This document shows, in pieces, positions 20,701 through 35,700 of a stretch of DNA of 64,000 nt. The DNA is taken from positions 14,790,798 to 14,854,797 of the forward strand of contig OZ020260.1 of NCBI GenBank assembly GCA_963971285.1, given 5' to 3'. Under the pieces are notes generated by a model. That model saw nothing but the letters and a program-made list of their open reading frames with translations. It ran no database searches and had not been told where the DNA came from. A program made the translations under genes and the position numbers. Within the stretch, counting starts at the first letter, position 1; every line of letters begins with the position of its first letter. The DNA comes from Astropecten irregularis (taxonomy: Eukaryota; Echinodermata; Asteroidea; Paxillosida; Astropectinidae).

Positions 20701-23700
20701 TTACGGGATTCGGATCCAACTACTGAGCCTGAGCGAACCGCAACCCCCCGAGGCTCACCCCGGCCCGGCCCGGGGCACACGCTCTAGGGGTCTCCAAAGG
20801 GTTTCACAGAATGTCTTTGCCCATTGAGCGAATGGGTCGTTTTTACACCGTGTAAGAAAACGTGCGAATATTTCTCTGACGGACGGTACTAAGACAAACG
20901 CCAATCAAGACCATGCGTCGAGCTCAGATCCAGCACAACTGATACCTACTGCACGCCGACCTAAGACATCAAACAAATCTGTTACGCGGTCTAGTTTCCG
21001 AGGACCATAATTTACTTGTTTCAAGTTATTATTGTTTCCTGCAATATTATATCCTCCATCTTTCCTCGAATATAGTTCATAAGAAATGGGGCATTGATAT
21101 CGAGCACGCCCCTCAAGTATGGTAGAAACGTGTCACTGGTCAGAGGATAACAAAGACCCGGGAAGGGCAAATGGGGAGATTTGGTCAAACTTTATAACCG
21201 GACTAAGAAAAATGATTTGAATGAGATTGATGGAGTGGTAATTCGATCATGGGTATGACATTTAAACGTGGACAGTTGTGCAGGTTGTCAAATCTCGCAA
21301 TTTCCACTAATAGCGTTTAAAAGACATTGCATGTTTTTGTCCTCTTGTCATTTAGCCTTCGATAAAGACCCTTCTAGGATCGCGTCAGGCCTTCTAACTC
21401 CAAGCATTTCAAATACACCATCTGGTTTTAGCTTTTTAATCTGAACGTTTTGGATATTGTTTTATTTCGATTGTTGAAATCCAAATCAGCGGATGTGTTT
21501 TGGGAAGTATTCATACAAGTAGTTTTCTGCATGATGAAATCATTTTAGAGGAAGATGCAATCGCATGCAGGAAGATGTATATTTTCAGCTTTTTTAAGCA
21601 TTGAACTTTAACACAGAAACTCGGCAACCTTGTTTTACCAATTCTGTCCGATGCATTACGATGGCTATAACTTGGTCTTTTATTAGCCTCACAATATCGC
21701 ATTTTATCTGTATGGACCACTCATTATGATAATTCTGTATTCTTAAACTAATACCCTGTGACATTCAAATAGAATAAATACAATAATACAAGATGTTAAC
21801 AGTAAAATAGTAAATAGATTTAAAAATAAATATATTTCGATTGTAAATAATCAAATAAGAAAAGAATAATAATGATAATAGTTATTTCAATATAATTATT
21901 ACAGTACAATGCGCATTATAGTATACTAAGATCTATTGCAACTGTTTCATCAATCTGCCAACTTCATAGTTGTATTTTTAATACGTCCCTCCTTAAGTTG
22001 TTCAATATTACATCGAACAGACGTTGGCCAGAAACCTGTTCCATGAATTTCCCTATGCCGTTGCCATTTTTGTTTAACAAAAATAACTCCTGTAAATCGG
22101 CATATTGTCGGCAAGAATAATTGTTCGTTTTGGCGGCGAGAGCAAGAAAAACTCCGCATTGACGAATTTTTTGTTCGCCTTTTAAAGAGAACATCATTGA
22201 CCAACCGCTACAAAAGAAGCCCGTTGACTGGAGAAGGCCCCGGGGATACGAGGGTGTGAGGGGAGCGGGGGCTGGCCTGAGAAACCACGGGGGAAGTACG
22301 TCTAATTGTGGGCCGAGAACCACGCTACACGAGTGGGCTGGATAATCGGTCAATCGTAGATGTGGACAAACCATGTGACCTTCCAACCAATGGTCATTGT
22401 TCAAAGATTATCAGTCTGGTGATTGGCTGGGAGAAATCTGGGCCTGCTGACCACAACTTCTCAGCGAGAAACAAGAAAAATATAGGTAAAACATAATTAC
22501 ACGCGCCAACGTCGCTTATTATATATACCTATTCATTATTATTATTTTTAACGCCTGTAAACCCTTATAAGGTTGGTCGGTCGAGCTATGGTGAGTTAGC
22601 AAATTGTGAGGTTTCTATGCTCCGATGGCAATTAGCAGGAAAGGGGAGGGTTTCCTTCATATGAACTCGTGCATGCATCCCATGGTGCCCAGTCCAAGCT
22701 GTCAGTCAATTTAAATGCAGGATTCTGCTAACTTTAACGTCGCGAAAACTGACCCAAGATGGACACTGTATGTGGGGATCCAAAAGGTAAGAAACGTCGC
22801 GCATTCAGATACCACTGAAGAATACTACAGAATAAAAGGCCAGATACCACTGAAGAATATTACAGAATAAAAGGCCAGATACCACTGAAGAATACTACAG
22901 AATAAAAGGCCAGATATCACTGAAGAATATTACAGAATAAAAGGCCAGATACCACTGAAGAATACTACAGAATAAAAGGCCAGATACCACTGAAGAATAT
23001 TACAGAATAAAAGGCCAGATACCACTGAAGAATACTACAGAATAAAAGGCCAGATATCACTGAAGAATATTACAGAATAAAAGGCCAGATACCACTGAAG
23101 AATACTACAGAATAAAAGGCCAGATATCACTGAAGAATATTACAGAATAAAAGGCCAGATACCACTGAAGAATACTACAGAATAAAAGGCCAGATACCAC
23201 TGAAGAATATTACAGAATAAAAGGTCAGATGCCACTGATGAATGTTACAGAATAAAAGGTCAGATACCACTGAAGAATATTGCAGAATAAAAGGCCAGAT
23301 ACCACTGAAGAATACTACAGAATAAAAGGCCAGATACCACTGAAGAATATTACAGAATAAAAGGTCAGATGCCACTGATGAATGTTACAGAATAAAAGGG
23401 CAGATATCACTGAAGAATAGTACAGAATAAAAGGCCAGATACCACTGAAGAATACTACAGAATAAAAGGCCAGATACCACTGAAGAATATTACAGAATAA
23501 AAGGTCAGATGCCACTGATGAATGTTACAGAATAAAAGGCCAGATACCACTGAGGAATATTATAGTATAAAATTCCAGATACCACTGAAGACTACAGAAT
23601 AAAAGGCCAGATATCACTGAAGAATACTACAGAATAACATACCAGATACCACTGAGGATACAACAGAATAAAAGGCTAGGTTCAACTACAGGAGATTACA

Positions 23701-26700
23701 GAATAAAAAGGTCAAAGGAGGTCAAAGTTGGCCAGTCGCTGGGGTCAATACCCCTTGACTCATCTGGAGGCTCAAAACTTGGTGATTTCTAAGAAATTAT
23801 CCCAAATTTGGGAAAAAAAGGAGTTTGCATTTGACATAAGATATTTACAACTCAAATTTAAGATATGAAAATTCAAGAAAACGAGATATAACTGCTGAAT
23901 ATTCAGACACCTTTTGGTGGTGTTTGTTTTACATCGTTCACCCAAAATGTAAACTGAGTACTAATTCCATCATACAAGAAATAATAATAGATTATTCAAA
24001 CCATTCTATACCGTTCTATATTAATAATATAATTTTTCTTTTCTAATTTGCAGTCATTTTAATAACTAGAGCGTAAGCTGCCGTAACTTCTCTTAGTGAT
24101 AAAGTGATAAGCTTACAGAATGGAACCTATATCTTCCGGACTCAGTGCAGCAAGACTTACATGGTCCGAGATAATAAATCTAGCGGGTACTGCGCGGCTA
24201 AGTAGCCCGGTCATAGAGCCCAATAGCCCCGGGAGAAACCGGGCAATCGCAAGGTGTTTGCGGCCGGACTCTCAAAAAAAAGAGGGTGAAATATATATAT
24301 TTTTATTGGCCCCAGAGTTGTATAAACCGATTACTGCTCACGTGTGTCACATATCTAATATCAATTCCTTGTCATAATCGCAATTATTTTGGTTGGGCGT
24401 TCAATGAGTGGCCACTAATTGTGCTGACAATGGATGGGGGCTGATATTATTACGGGTTTTGCATGGAAATCACAGCAAGGGTGGACAAGAATAAGTGAGT
24501 ATTGTTTTTTTCTGCATAATTATTGGGTGTAATTTTGGAGCGGGGCTGAAGCGCCCTCAGCCGGCGGCATGGTTAAAGGGTAACTCGGTATGAGATCGAT
24601 ACGAAATGGAACCCATTTCTGTTCCATGGGGCCTTTCTCAAAGCTCTGCTCCGGCTCAGGCTCCGGCTCCATTTCGTGAACCCATTCTAAAATAACTTGT
24701 ATAAAAATATAAAGGCTTTTGGCTGCCCATCGGAAAAAGATTATCTCACTCGAAAACAGATCTTCAGCTTCAATGAAAAGCCACAACCTATATTTTCATT
24801 TTATGGATGACAGAGACGAAGCCGGAGCCTGAGCCGGAGCCGAACTTTGAGAAAGGCCCCTGGTCTATGATTTAGATAGCAAGATGACTACGACATAGAC
24901 ACCTATTCCTTTCCAATTAGGACTCTTAGTATATAAACCAGCACACGCACACTTAATTGTGAGCAGGTTATAATTAATTCCCTTTTCTGGTTCTGTTTCA
25001 AATTGAAAATGTTTTCGATACACCAATCACTGCTATATACCTTTTGGGTGTAATTAGTGAAAGTTCTATGGTTTTTATAGATCGTGTTCCTGAATTCTAA
25101 TGATATAGAAGCAAGGCAACCGTCCACGGGGAATTGAAATGTTCGTTCCCAGCAGACAAAGGAAGACCAAGTTGGTCAAGACAATGCGTTTTCTCCAAGG
25201 CCGGTATCTATGGGTAGAAAGAAGCACCCCGGGGCTTGCTTAATGTACAGGCGAGGAACTGGAACTATGACTGAGAGAGGAGACCAAGGAGGGGGGGGGG
25301 ATGGAAAGAAAGAACAAATCGCTATTAAAAGAAAATCAAACTTTAGTGAACGAATCCCACTTATCCAAGGTGATGACAGGATGGTTGGTGAGAGAAAACA
25401 CGTTCCTCCGCTGCGTGGTGTTTAGCTCCTGGCGTATTTTATTTGTTCACACCAAAATCCTTAATGGAGTTTGGTGTCGTGCATTTGAGTATAGAGGAGC
25501 AAAATAAAAACCTTCACGGATTCTATCTGTCCCACTTTCACCGGGACCTAGCTTGCCGTGGACCGGGTTTTTGTGTCTAGCCGGCGGGGGTTGAGGCGTC
25601 GGTGGACGGGGAGGAGGGGACAGTACAACCCACTCGGCATCGGGTATCCACGGGAGGTTGGACGAGAGGAATCTAACCATCGTTTCAGTTCAACGAAGGA
25701 AAAAATAACTCCAGAAGTTAGACAGGAATTAATGTATTCGTTCAGGTGAATGCAAACTTGAGGGTGAATACATTTTACACAATAGTTGTGCCGATTTCAA
25801 AGGCGGTGGGGGATTTTGCCTCATTTTGACTCGAGTGACTGCAATTTGTTGTGTAGAGGACATTATGACCCGGGTCATATCCTGCGGGGTATTGCAGCGC
25901 TATTCAAGTCACGGTGTCTGACAAAAAGACCGACAACTCTCGATCTCCAAAAAGTTTGGCTTTCCAGCATAAACTTAGAAAGTATCACATAATTATACAC
26001 GAGCACTAACGAAGTAAGGCCATTTGTCATAATTCTCGTAATAACTTGTAACGAAAGTCAAGTGAAAGTTAAGTAGGCCAATAAACAGTGACCATTTATC
26101 ATGATTTTCTTTAATTCATAATTTTTGTTCACTTATCAATAATATCAATACCACCCAAACTTCACAAAACAAAGGGTTTTCTGGCTTTACAGATTTAAAT
26201 ATGATTTGACAATGATACCCTGATAAATTTTGTCAGGATTAGTAGAGATCTGAAATTCATGTTTTCACAATATTGGCTTACGTCCAAACAAAAACAACAA
26301 GCAATCAATTACTCCTTAGTTATAGTTTGGTATATAGAAGTCTCAATCAAAAGCTAAAGTAAAGTCGATTTTTGGTGTACACTGGCTGAAAGTTGGGACA
26401 GTGAGATGTTAAAAATGAAAATAGAAGGACTGAGAGCAAGACGAAAAGTTGCCTTTGTTCCTAAACTCCTGGCAAAGAGTCTTTGTTTCTGTATATGGAT
26501 GTAATTTCATGACATTGCAATATAACGAATGGGAATCGGACGGTGCCACCAGCAGAAGGGAAGTATTTTCATCTCAATTCTAAAACCAACACCGCGGGGA
26601 GGAATCTGCGATATTAGTGGGTGACTTTTCATCGCGTATAAGGCACCGGTTAATCCTCCAATTGTGGGAGTTACGGAGGTGCAAGAAAAAAAATTCACTT

Positions 26701-29700
26701 AAGCTGCAATTGATAACAATTTTAATTATGTTGCATGTCCCGAGGATTGCGAATTGTATAAGTTAAGCATGGCCCACGGGGAAGTAGTAGTTGGCAATTT
26801 TATGATCAACTGTAGCTAGTTAACCAAATGATGTGGAAATAGGTCTTATAGATATTATTATGCTTTGCAATGGTGGCACGGGCCTGCGTGTATTTTCTTC
26901 TTATTTCGTTGGAAGGGGTCTTTAACGGCCAGATCAGGAGGGATTATAATTCTGTATTGAGATCCGCCCTGCGAGGCTGATATTATTCAGTTGCAAAGTT
27001 TCAGAGTCTGGGGTGATGGGGGTGGGCAGGGGTGGGCCAAATTCGCCCGCTAGACAAGCTCAGAAATATCGCTGTCATTTTTCGTGTCTTTTGGCTGACC
27101 CAAAGTCGATGTATTACGCCTTGGTGACTGTTGTGATTTCTGTTCTGTTCTCCTATTTGTGAACAGCAGTTAGTGTGATACGGGCTCCGATTTGTAACCC
27201 TGGAAATATCTCTGGGCATTTTCCTTTCATCCTTGGCACTTTCTGGAGATCGAACGGAAGATCTGCTTATCTTGACATGTATTAATTCCAACTATTGGAT
27301 TGCATTTGGGAAAATCATTCTTTTAATCAATTTTTGTTTAAAGCGCAGTGTGCATTGGTCGACAGTGTGACATATAAGATTCGTTTCATTAGGAATCACA
27401 ATTTTCATGATATTTTTGTGGGTCTAATCTAGCAAATGAGCTTTAATATATCTATTTTTCGAAAGAAAAAATTTGAAGCTGAACAGATTAAGTTTCAAAA
27501 GAACCGACATGATATTAGTACACGTGTAATTTGTTTCAGTGGAAAGTGACTGGGATATTCATTGCAATAATGTGCATCAAATTGGCAGTCTATCCCTGTT
27601 GTGTGTGTGTATCTGGAGAAGATCATTCGCGTTCATGTCTCTGGGATAAAGCAGCGTTAAGCCCACAGGCAACTGAACCAAATCGACCCTGAGTATACAG
27701 TTTCATCACTATCATATCTTCCTGTCTGAAACCAAGATATAGAGAGGAACATACACACAACCACAAACAAAAGGAACAAGACATGACAACCCCCTATTAA
27801 ATTTGTTTTACCAATAAACTTTTATTCGATAGGCCCCCCAAAAAAGTTGAGTGCAATTTGTTGGCGTTATAATAGATCTTGGGGACATCTTGCGGGAAGT
27901 CACAGTTAGTTTATATCGAGTCGTGCTGGGAAGTAACGAACCAAGCTGGTACGGATCCCAAGTACCAATAACAGGTCTGGCTAGTTACATGCTGGGCCCC
28001 ACGGTACGGGACGGGAAGGACCAGCTTAAGTCATTTCCAATGATTGTTCCAGATCACTGATATTACTACAACCGCGTGGCGTGAGAAACACGGGTAATAC
28101 AAGTTGTTTTTTGTTTTTGTGGAAGGACTGAGCCGATTAACCGGTCTCTCTAACAAAGAAGCAAATCCTTTTGCTTTGCTCGGCACCCGGGGCGAGCTGG
28201 AAAGGGTGGCTCTAAGACGGATTTTCTTGTCCTCAATTCATGGACCGCTTCTAATAATCTCCAAGGCATATTGTTTTTGGAGCGCACGTGCCCCGAGAAA
28301 GTCTCCAAACCCCTCAAGAGAAGAGCGAGTTTTTTTTCCTTCGGAGTGACACGACAATTTCCTACACAGTACGAAACATCGACCCTTGAACTAGACCAAA
28401 AGCTTGCTTTCATGTGCAACTCGAAAGTGCCTCGGGCATATTACGTGATATTCCATCTTATACAAGTGCCACCAGCTAAGGCAGGGGACCACTTTCTTTT
28501 TCAAACTACTCCATACTTTTTGTTGCTTAGGATGCTTTGCAATACTTGGACTGTTTCTAGATGTGTTACGTGGTGGCTGGCTGGTATTCATTTAAGTTTG
28601 CTAAACATAATTTAGTACGTCTGCTAAGCTATAAATTAATTGAAATATTATAGAGAACAGGTGGATTGGGCTACCTGCAAGGGGCTTACGCCATTAACCC
28701 TGGCTAAATTGCAACAAGGCACCCGTTCAACTGTTCCCACGCATGATATGAGGCGTCTATCCGGTACACAGGAGGATCGGTAAGTTTGAACTTGAACTTA
28801 TCTTTTGCAACAATCATTACGACAGGCCTGTAATAGATTTGTCTTCTCTATTTTGGAGCATGTAAGCCACGGTTTACAAATTCTACGCCCTTTGTGTAGA
28901 TTGCTCTCTAAACAAAAAGAACGGATATAGATTCAAGTGATGAATTATTGTTTTTTTGTTTGACTTGTCATTAATAATGAACAGAACTCGCATCTCTTTT
29001 AATTAATATTTGTTTGATAAAAGGTCAACATTTGACAACTTATCATGCAAAAATAAATCTCTATAAATCCTGGGTTTTAGTAATCTGGAGGCTGAACCTC
29101 GAAACAAAAATCAGGCTTGAAAAAAATCATCCTATTGAGATTACATCATGGCAAACGCACAGGGCAATAAAACTCGGTGCTCATTTTATTGGCCAGCTAC
29201 AGCATGAACACAAAACGAAAGAGAGTGTACAATATTAGCCACTGTGGATATATAAAGATATATTTATATAATGGTAAAGGAGGGAAGAATTCATCGTGGA
29301 ACCTTCCGTTTTAATTCTATTTTCGATGATAAAATTTTCCACTTGGAAAACGTGTCAAGGGCACGCACGAGCCTCGGAATAAACGACGGCCGACCGAACC
29401 AAGACCACGGACGTCGCGTGTCTTCGTTTGGGTCCAACAATGCACAGAGAGCTGCCTAACCTTGTCCATTGTTCACAGGGATGAGAGACCACTTGTTAGG
29501 AGAGAAAAAAAGACGGGTAAGAGGACAGAGACGGCCAGTGAGATGTGAAGGAGAAATGGAATCAGTTTATAGGCGGTATACTGTAATGACCAAGTTCAAT
29601 CACAGATACATGGAACCATTACGCACATCCATAACAAAAAAAAAAAACATCGGTAATAAACGCAGCGAAAAGTTTGGCGAGGGTTTTGTTTTCAGCTTTG

Positions 29701-32700
29701 ACACTAAATCATACGGTCACTGGCAAGTTCACTTCTGACCGGCAGTTTTTGTTTTCATTTACAATTAAAATCTACCAGTTTTTTCAGTTCAAAGGACCAG
29801 TCTGTCGGCTGTTGTGGTCACTTCAATTGAAATGAAATCGATATTTTGAGAAAGGACGGATGAAAACGAGCTTATTCAACAGCCAATGGAGCAGAAATAC
29901 CAGTAACTAATGAATAGGGATGTGATTTGTGTTCACTTGTAGCACCGGTAAGACCAAGGCCTCTTTGATTGTGTTTATTAGGAGGCAGGGACACTGGAGA
30001 TACACTCCTCAAAGATGGCACTGGTCATCCTTTGAGATGCAGGTGACAGGTGGGCAAGTAATATACTGGGATGCTAAAACAAAAGAGATGACTATGCAGG
30101 CGGCTAGCTTGCCACAGGGTTGGAAAAATTGTGAAGATTGTAATAAAGAATGCAGGGGTCGATTTCACCAAACTCATCGTAACTAACTATCAATCGTAGG
30201 ACGTATGACGCACTGCAGCCCTATATCAGCATGCGATGGGTTATTCTTCGTAACTCGAGCTACGATCAATCGTAACTTCAGAGCCATGGAAGTACTAATG
30301 GCTGAGTTTTACTATGTAAAATAGTAAACGCGTGCAACATAGATCGATTTACGAAACGGAGGCACAGGCTCCGTCTCAGGCTCCATTTCGAGAATCCATT
30401 CTAAAATAACTGGTATCAAAAAAGAGGCTTTTGGCTGCAGGCCTGAAGTAGGTTTTCTGGTTTGAAAAGGAAAACAGAGATTCAGTTTCAATGAAAAACC
30501 ACAACCTATATTTTTAGCATATGGATGTCAGAGTCAGAGCTGGAGCCTGAGCCCAAGCCTCCGTTTCGTAAACGCCAATAGTGCCGGTCAGTTCTCGTGT
30601 GTGTACTGCATGCTGCATATTGGAGTCTGCATGAGGCCCCCCATGGACCGTTTCTCGCGGCAGTGGGACCCCACAAAGATTGAGTCTTATAAACTACCTT
30701 CATAATTATAGAATACACATGAACTGCTACCGATTTCTCCTCCATCATGCAGAAACAAATTACCGACGCTGGGGATTCCTTGCAACGCCGAATTCAATGA
30801 AGATGCTCTAATTATCTTCAAATGGCCACAAAGTGCATTGGCTTCAACATAAGGAAATATTGGTCTCAATAATATGACAGGTTTATTCTTTAAATGATCA
30901 GTATATTACAAAAGAAGCCCGAGTTTGTCAGCTGGGAGCGTGTTTATGTCACGTATATATGGAAAGGAGGTTACATGCGTCTTCTCAAGATGAATAATTT
31001 TCGGCAACGATGCCTCCGACGTAATGCTGTTACAATTACTTTGAGATCCTTATCATTTTTGACCGTTGTTGTCCCTCTAAGCCACCGTACACAGTACACG
31101 CACGAAATCACACAGTAATTTGCATTCGTGCCGTCTATACAGCAATACGGGTTGAGAGTGTTTGTCCAGCACGCATCTCAGAAAGAACGATGATAATATG
31201 AGAGAAACTTGAGGCTGGATGGAACGAGGTTACAATGATTGTTATAGCTGATGTAACCTCCCTTGATCTTACCAAGCCTTATCGTTTCAATTCCTTCTAA
31301 GACTCTATTCTACTTGAACTACAACGCAAGACCTCTTCCTTTGTGAGTAAAGACATTTTATCCGGGCTACTCAGGCCTAGTTTCCATGGGATGCACTTTT
31401 CCCTGCCGGTGGTTGGTTTGTTCCAGAGGAGTACAGACCGGGGGGAGGATAAAGGTTGTGGCTGGCGTGAGATGTCCATCCCAGGTCTCGTTTCATAGAG
31501 CTATTCATTAGTCACGGCCGGCTAGATGCTGAAAATAATGAGAATATTGTTCCATCTTCGCCTACTCCTCGTCACTATAGCTCTCCATACACGCCTTCAG
31601 TGATCTTCCATTGGTATTTACACAAAACAAAACAAATTCTCTCTCTTAGAAGACTTCACGCATAATATATTTCAAACCGGAACTCAATCATAATTTGTTG
31701 GACTATTATTTAGACTGGGGAATCTGTGTTATAATATGGGACCGTTTGTCTGCATGTGATGCGGCGGTGTGTGTGTGTGTGTGAAACATCCCAGCTGGGT
31801 TTATTTGTCCTCTTCTTACTATAGTCACTTGGGAGGAATCTGATAGCTTGAATGTTTATGACAACATGAGCTAGAGAGATATACATTATGAGATATTAAT
31901 ACAAGAAATGCTCGTTTTTTCTTGGGACCGTGTGGAAGAAAGTACGAGTTTCGACCTCCATTATTCGTCATGTGAATAAACCTTAATGTCGCGAAGTGTA
32001 TTAAACATCTATTTGTTGATGTGTCATACAAGGTTGGAGTTTAGTGTATAAGGGACCATTGTGGGGTCATTAACCATTGATATATTAATAAACTCAAGGT
32101 AAAATATCGCAGAGGTATCAAGTGGCAGAAACAGTAGGCTAAGTAATATACGTAAGGCGATGTGTTGATTACTACAATGCCATCATCAATGTAACGAACA
32201 GTATCACCACCATTATGACCCAATCTTCGCCACTTTATCTTCATCACGAGCACCCCATCACCCAATAACACCATTGTCTTCATCACCATACTTATGGCAC
32301 TTTCATCTCCTAGTATGATCATCATTATTTGTTAATATCAGTTACCTATCACCACAATTATCACCACCGTCAACCCCATTGTCACCACTTTCACCTTCTT
32401 CTTTCTCCATGATCAAACATCTTCACCACTTTCACTACCATTTTATCTTTTAATGCTGTCTGAGACGAAAGAGACGAACGATTGTACTACTAAATTGCTA
32501 CCAAGTTCCTTCTGCAGATGTAATATCCAAACCACATAGCCACCTTTCCATGGCACAGACATCTTAATCCCCTTCAAAGCTCCCCTTTATCGTCTAGAGA
32601 CTCCAAGAAACTTGAGATAAAACGAAGACAGATGTGAGCGCCTTGCATCTCCGACCGGTACGCAGGCAAAGCTTGTACCGTGAGACTCCCAAATACTTCG

Positions 32701-35700
32701 ACTAGGAGAGTGTGAACATTTGAAGGCCAGGCTAGAGCCCAAACCAAAGGAAATCATCTCACGGAGACAAGGGAGACGCTAGCAGACTCGTATGATTAAC
32801 TACAGGCTTTTAAAAAATAGTAACCACAATAAACACTGAGTGGAAGAAGTAAACGCTAACCATCCATCAACTGCGAAACAAAGAGTGTAAAACAAAAGGC
32901 AATCGATAAACACTTTGTCCTCCGATCGTTCTGCTCACTAAAATTTGAGATGCGTATGTCGTGGTCAACAATAAATATCAAATTCTTTTAACCAACGCCC
33001 GGAAAAGGAAATTGGTGCCATTTTCTATCTGACGAAGAGGAAATCGTTTTCGAGACCCTGAATGGGCAGTGGAATGAAACAATGCAGGCATTTTCTAAGC
33101 ATACATCGATGCATAAATGATTATTACTTTACGGTGGACATGTTAGAACAAAGAGACCATTACTTCAAGAGACATGTTGGCAACATTGTGAAGAGGCTGG
33201 CAAACATACACCCACTTGTAGTGGTTAAATTTTATTCAGTTGGGGTGGGTGGGGGGGACTCGATTAGACAGCAACGCCACAGAGAGGGTAATTTCTCTAT
33301 GGATTCTGCTTAAAATTCAAAACAGGGAATCTGGAGGACAATTTGCCTAGATGGGAATATTGACTGGCTAGTGAGATACAGACAAACCAACAACAAAACA
33401 CGAGCAACAGCTTAACTACAGCATCAGCGATGTCGATGACGCGTATAGTTCCACTGGTCTACACCATGCAAGACAGAATATGCACGGATCTCTCGCTGCA
33501 CCATCGTGCCGTGACAAATTAAAATTTAACAGAAACAGTATCGGGGACTATTGTGATTATATGAAAAGTGAGTTCCAATGTGGCAACCACAAAAGGCAAT
33601 CCAACGTACCGAAGCCTAAACGCCTCGTGCCGGTGGCCCACGCCAGACGCACGCTTCAAATTGGACTCTGGGTTGGATCACAGACGGACTCCTATTTTGA
33701 GGAAGGGGTTAGGGTAGTTGTACACTCAATCTCACATCAAGAACAGATATGAGAACAAACTCTCTCCATCTATCTCTTGCGAAAAGGCAATGATTTCTTT
33801 TTCCTCTTTTCTCAGAGGCGTTTTTGTTTCGCTTTCTTTCATTTTTGAGAAAGTCCCTGCATGCATTGCGGAAAATGGCGAGCAGCCATTGGTCAGCATT
33901 TGGCGCCTTCGGGACACAGCGCTGTGTGGCGGGATCAACTGAGCTGAGAAGCGCCGCAGTAAGCACGTGTTGCAATCGCGTACTCGTTGCAATCAAGGTG
34001 AACTAGTTCACTTTTATCACAATAGAAGCCGCCGAACATCAGTTTATTTACCCAGCTCAGGCGACGGGCGAGAAAATCACCAACTACTTGAAAAAGTATG
34101 AAACTTGGAGAAGACCGGAGACAAATGTAATGAAAACGTGCATGCCTAACAGCAGTTCTTATTCCTGCATTGATAAATCGCTGCATGAAAGTGTTTCCCA
34201 GTGTGATGGTGTAAATCTAATCAATCCACTCTCATTCAGACAAAAGATTAATTCAATCTCGTCTGATGGCAAAGGCAGAATTTACCGCCGCCATGTTTTC
34301 ATTTCTCCACTGGCAACACTTTCAATTATGATTACAATTTTGGCCGGGCGTGGGGAAAAAATCAATTTAATACTAAAGTGTAATGGAACAAAGTATCATT
34401 GCTAATCTGTTATGAACGTGGCAAATGGCCCATAACAAAACACCGATTATGTTATTTCATTTGAGACTGTTTTCGACAGACGGGCTGGACCTACATGCTG
34501 GTGGCATGGGTACAGACTGCAATATGCACCAGCCAATGTTTCTACTTTACTGACTCTGTTTAGACCATGTGTTTATCTAGGGCCAGGAGGGGTGGGGGAA
34601 AACGTTTAATTTCTACTTTTTCACTCATTCGGTGACATCCTTGTAAATTGCTTGTTATCAATGTGTTAGACTTAGCCACTCGAAACAACACCAGTGGTTC
34701 GCTTCGGCGCGACATATGGGGGATGTAACGTGCCGTCTGTCACATGCATACAGCTAGCCTGGCTAGCTCGCCAGGCCGATTTGAGTTCATCGACAGAATG
34801 AACCTGTTGAACAGCATAACACCTCCGCTGTTGCCGCCACAAACACAGTCAAATCTACCGTACAGCTACACCTAGTATTAACCACAAAATTCAGACGCAG
34901 AAAACAGCTTAAAAACTAATAGCCCCTTCCAGTCTTTGATAGCAACAAAAACAGAGGGAGGAAAAAGCAACAAGAAGGGCCAGTGGAAAGGAAACGGCCG
35001 TCAGCTGGAATTTGATTCCACAACAGCATACGGCACAGGAAAGACACCAGTGAAAGTGACGCGACTTTGTCGAGACTAGGTGTCGTAAAACTTTACAGCA
35101 CGAAGAAGTAGCAGCATGGAACGTAGTCATTGATCCTCCCTCCTCTCATACTCAAGGGGGCCCAAGACACAAAAAAATACACCACTCTCAGACAAAGACC
35201 TCTCAAAACGCGGGAAAGAGATTGGAATTATATATGTATATATATTAAAAAAAAAAAGCCAGCCGAGTCAACTAAAACACCGCATGTTATGTTTACCGGT
35301 CTGCGATAGGGCCCCCCGTTAAAAATGTATTACTCTTCTGAGTCCGGCGATTCAATTAGTGTTAAGATCAAGAAAACAGAGAAAGGGAGAAGAGACGATC
35401 CATCAAAAGCCACTTACACACAGGGAACGACATGCGCCTCGGTCATATAGAACACTGCCACGCTCTCGCTTGCTTTCTGTGCAGGGCGGGCGGAGCAGAC
35501 TTCACGTTTCGCCAGCAAAAGGGAGACATATGTTGAAGAAGCATGGCTATCCTGAGCGGGGGTGACAGTGGCCATTTTTTCCCAAGGCAATTAAGAGGTT
35601 GGTTGGGGGGGTTATTGGGATGTCCATCGCCTGAGAGCATTGTCAGACAGTTTTTACAGCCTGTGAATCAATATTTGAATTGTTGCAAGATCGAAATTAA

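Noticed and set aside
23175-23515. Two 66-codon minus-strand open frames encoding near-identical hydrophobic peptides
   Set aside because: They are translations of the 35-bp minisatellite; the 105-bp protein period is three repeat units.
22806-23711. CRISPR-like direct repeats
   Set aside because: Units are contiguous with no unique spacers, and the genome is eukaryotic.
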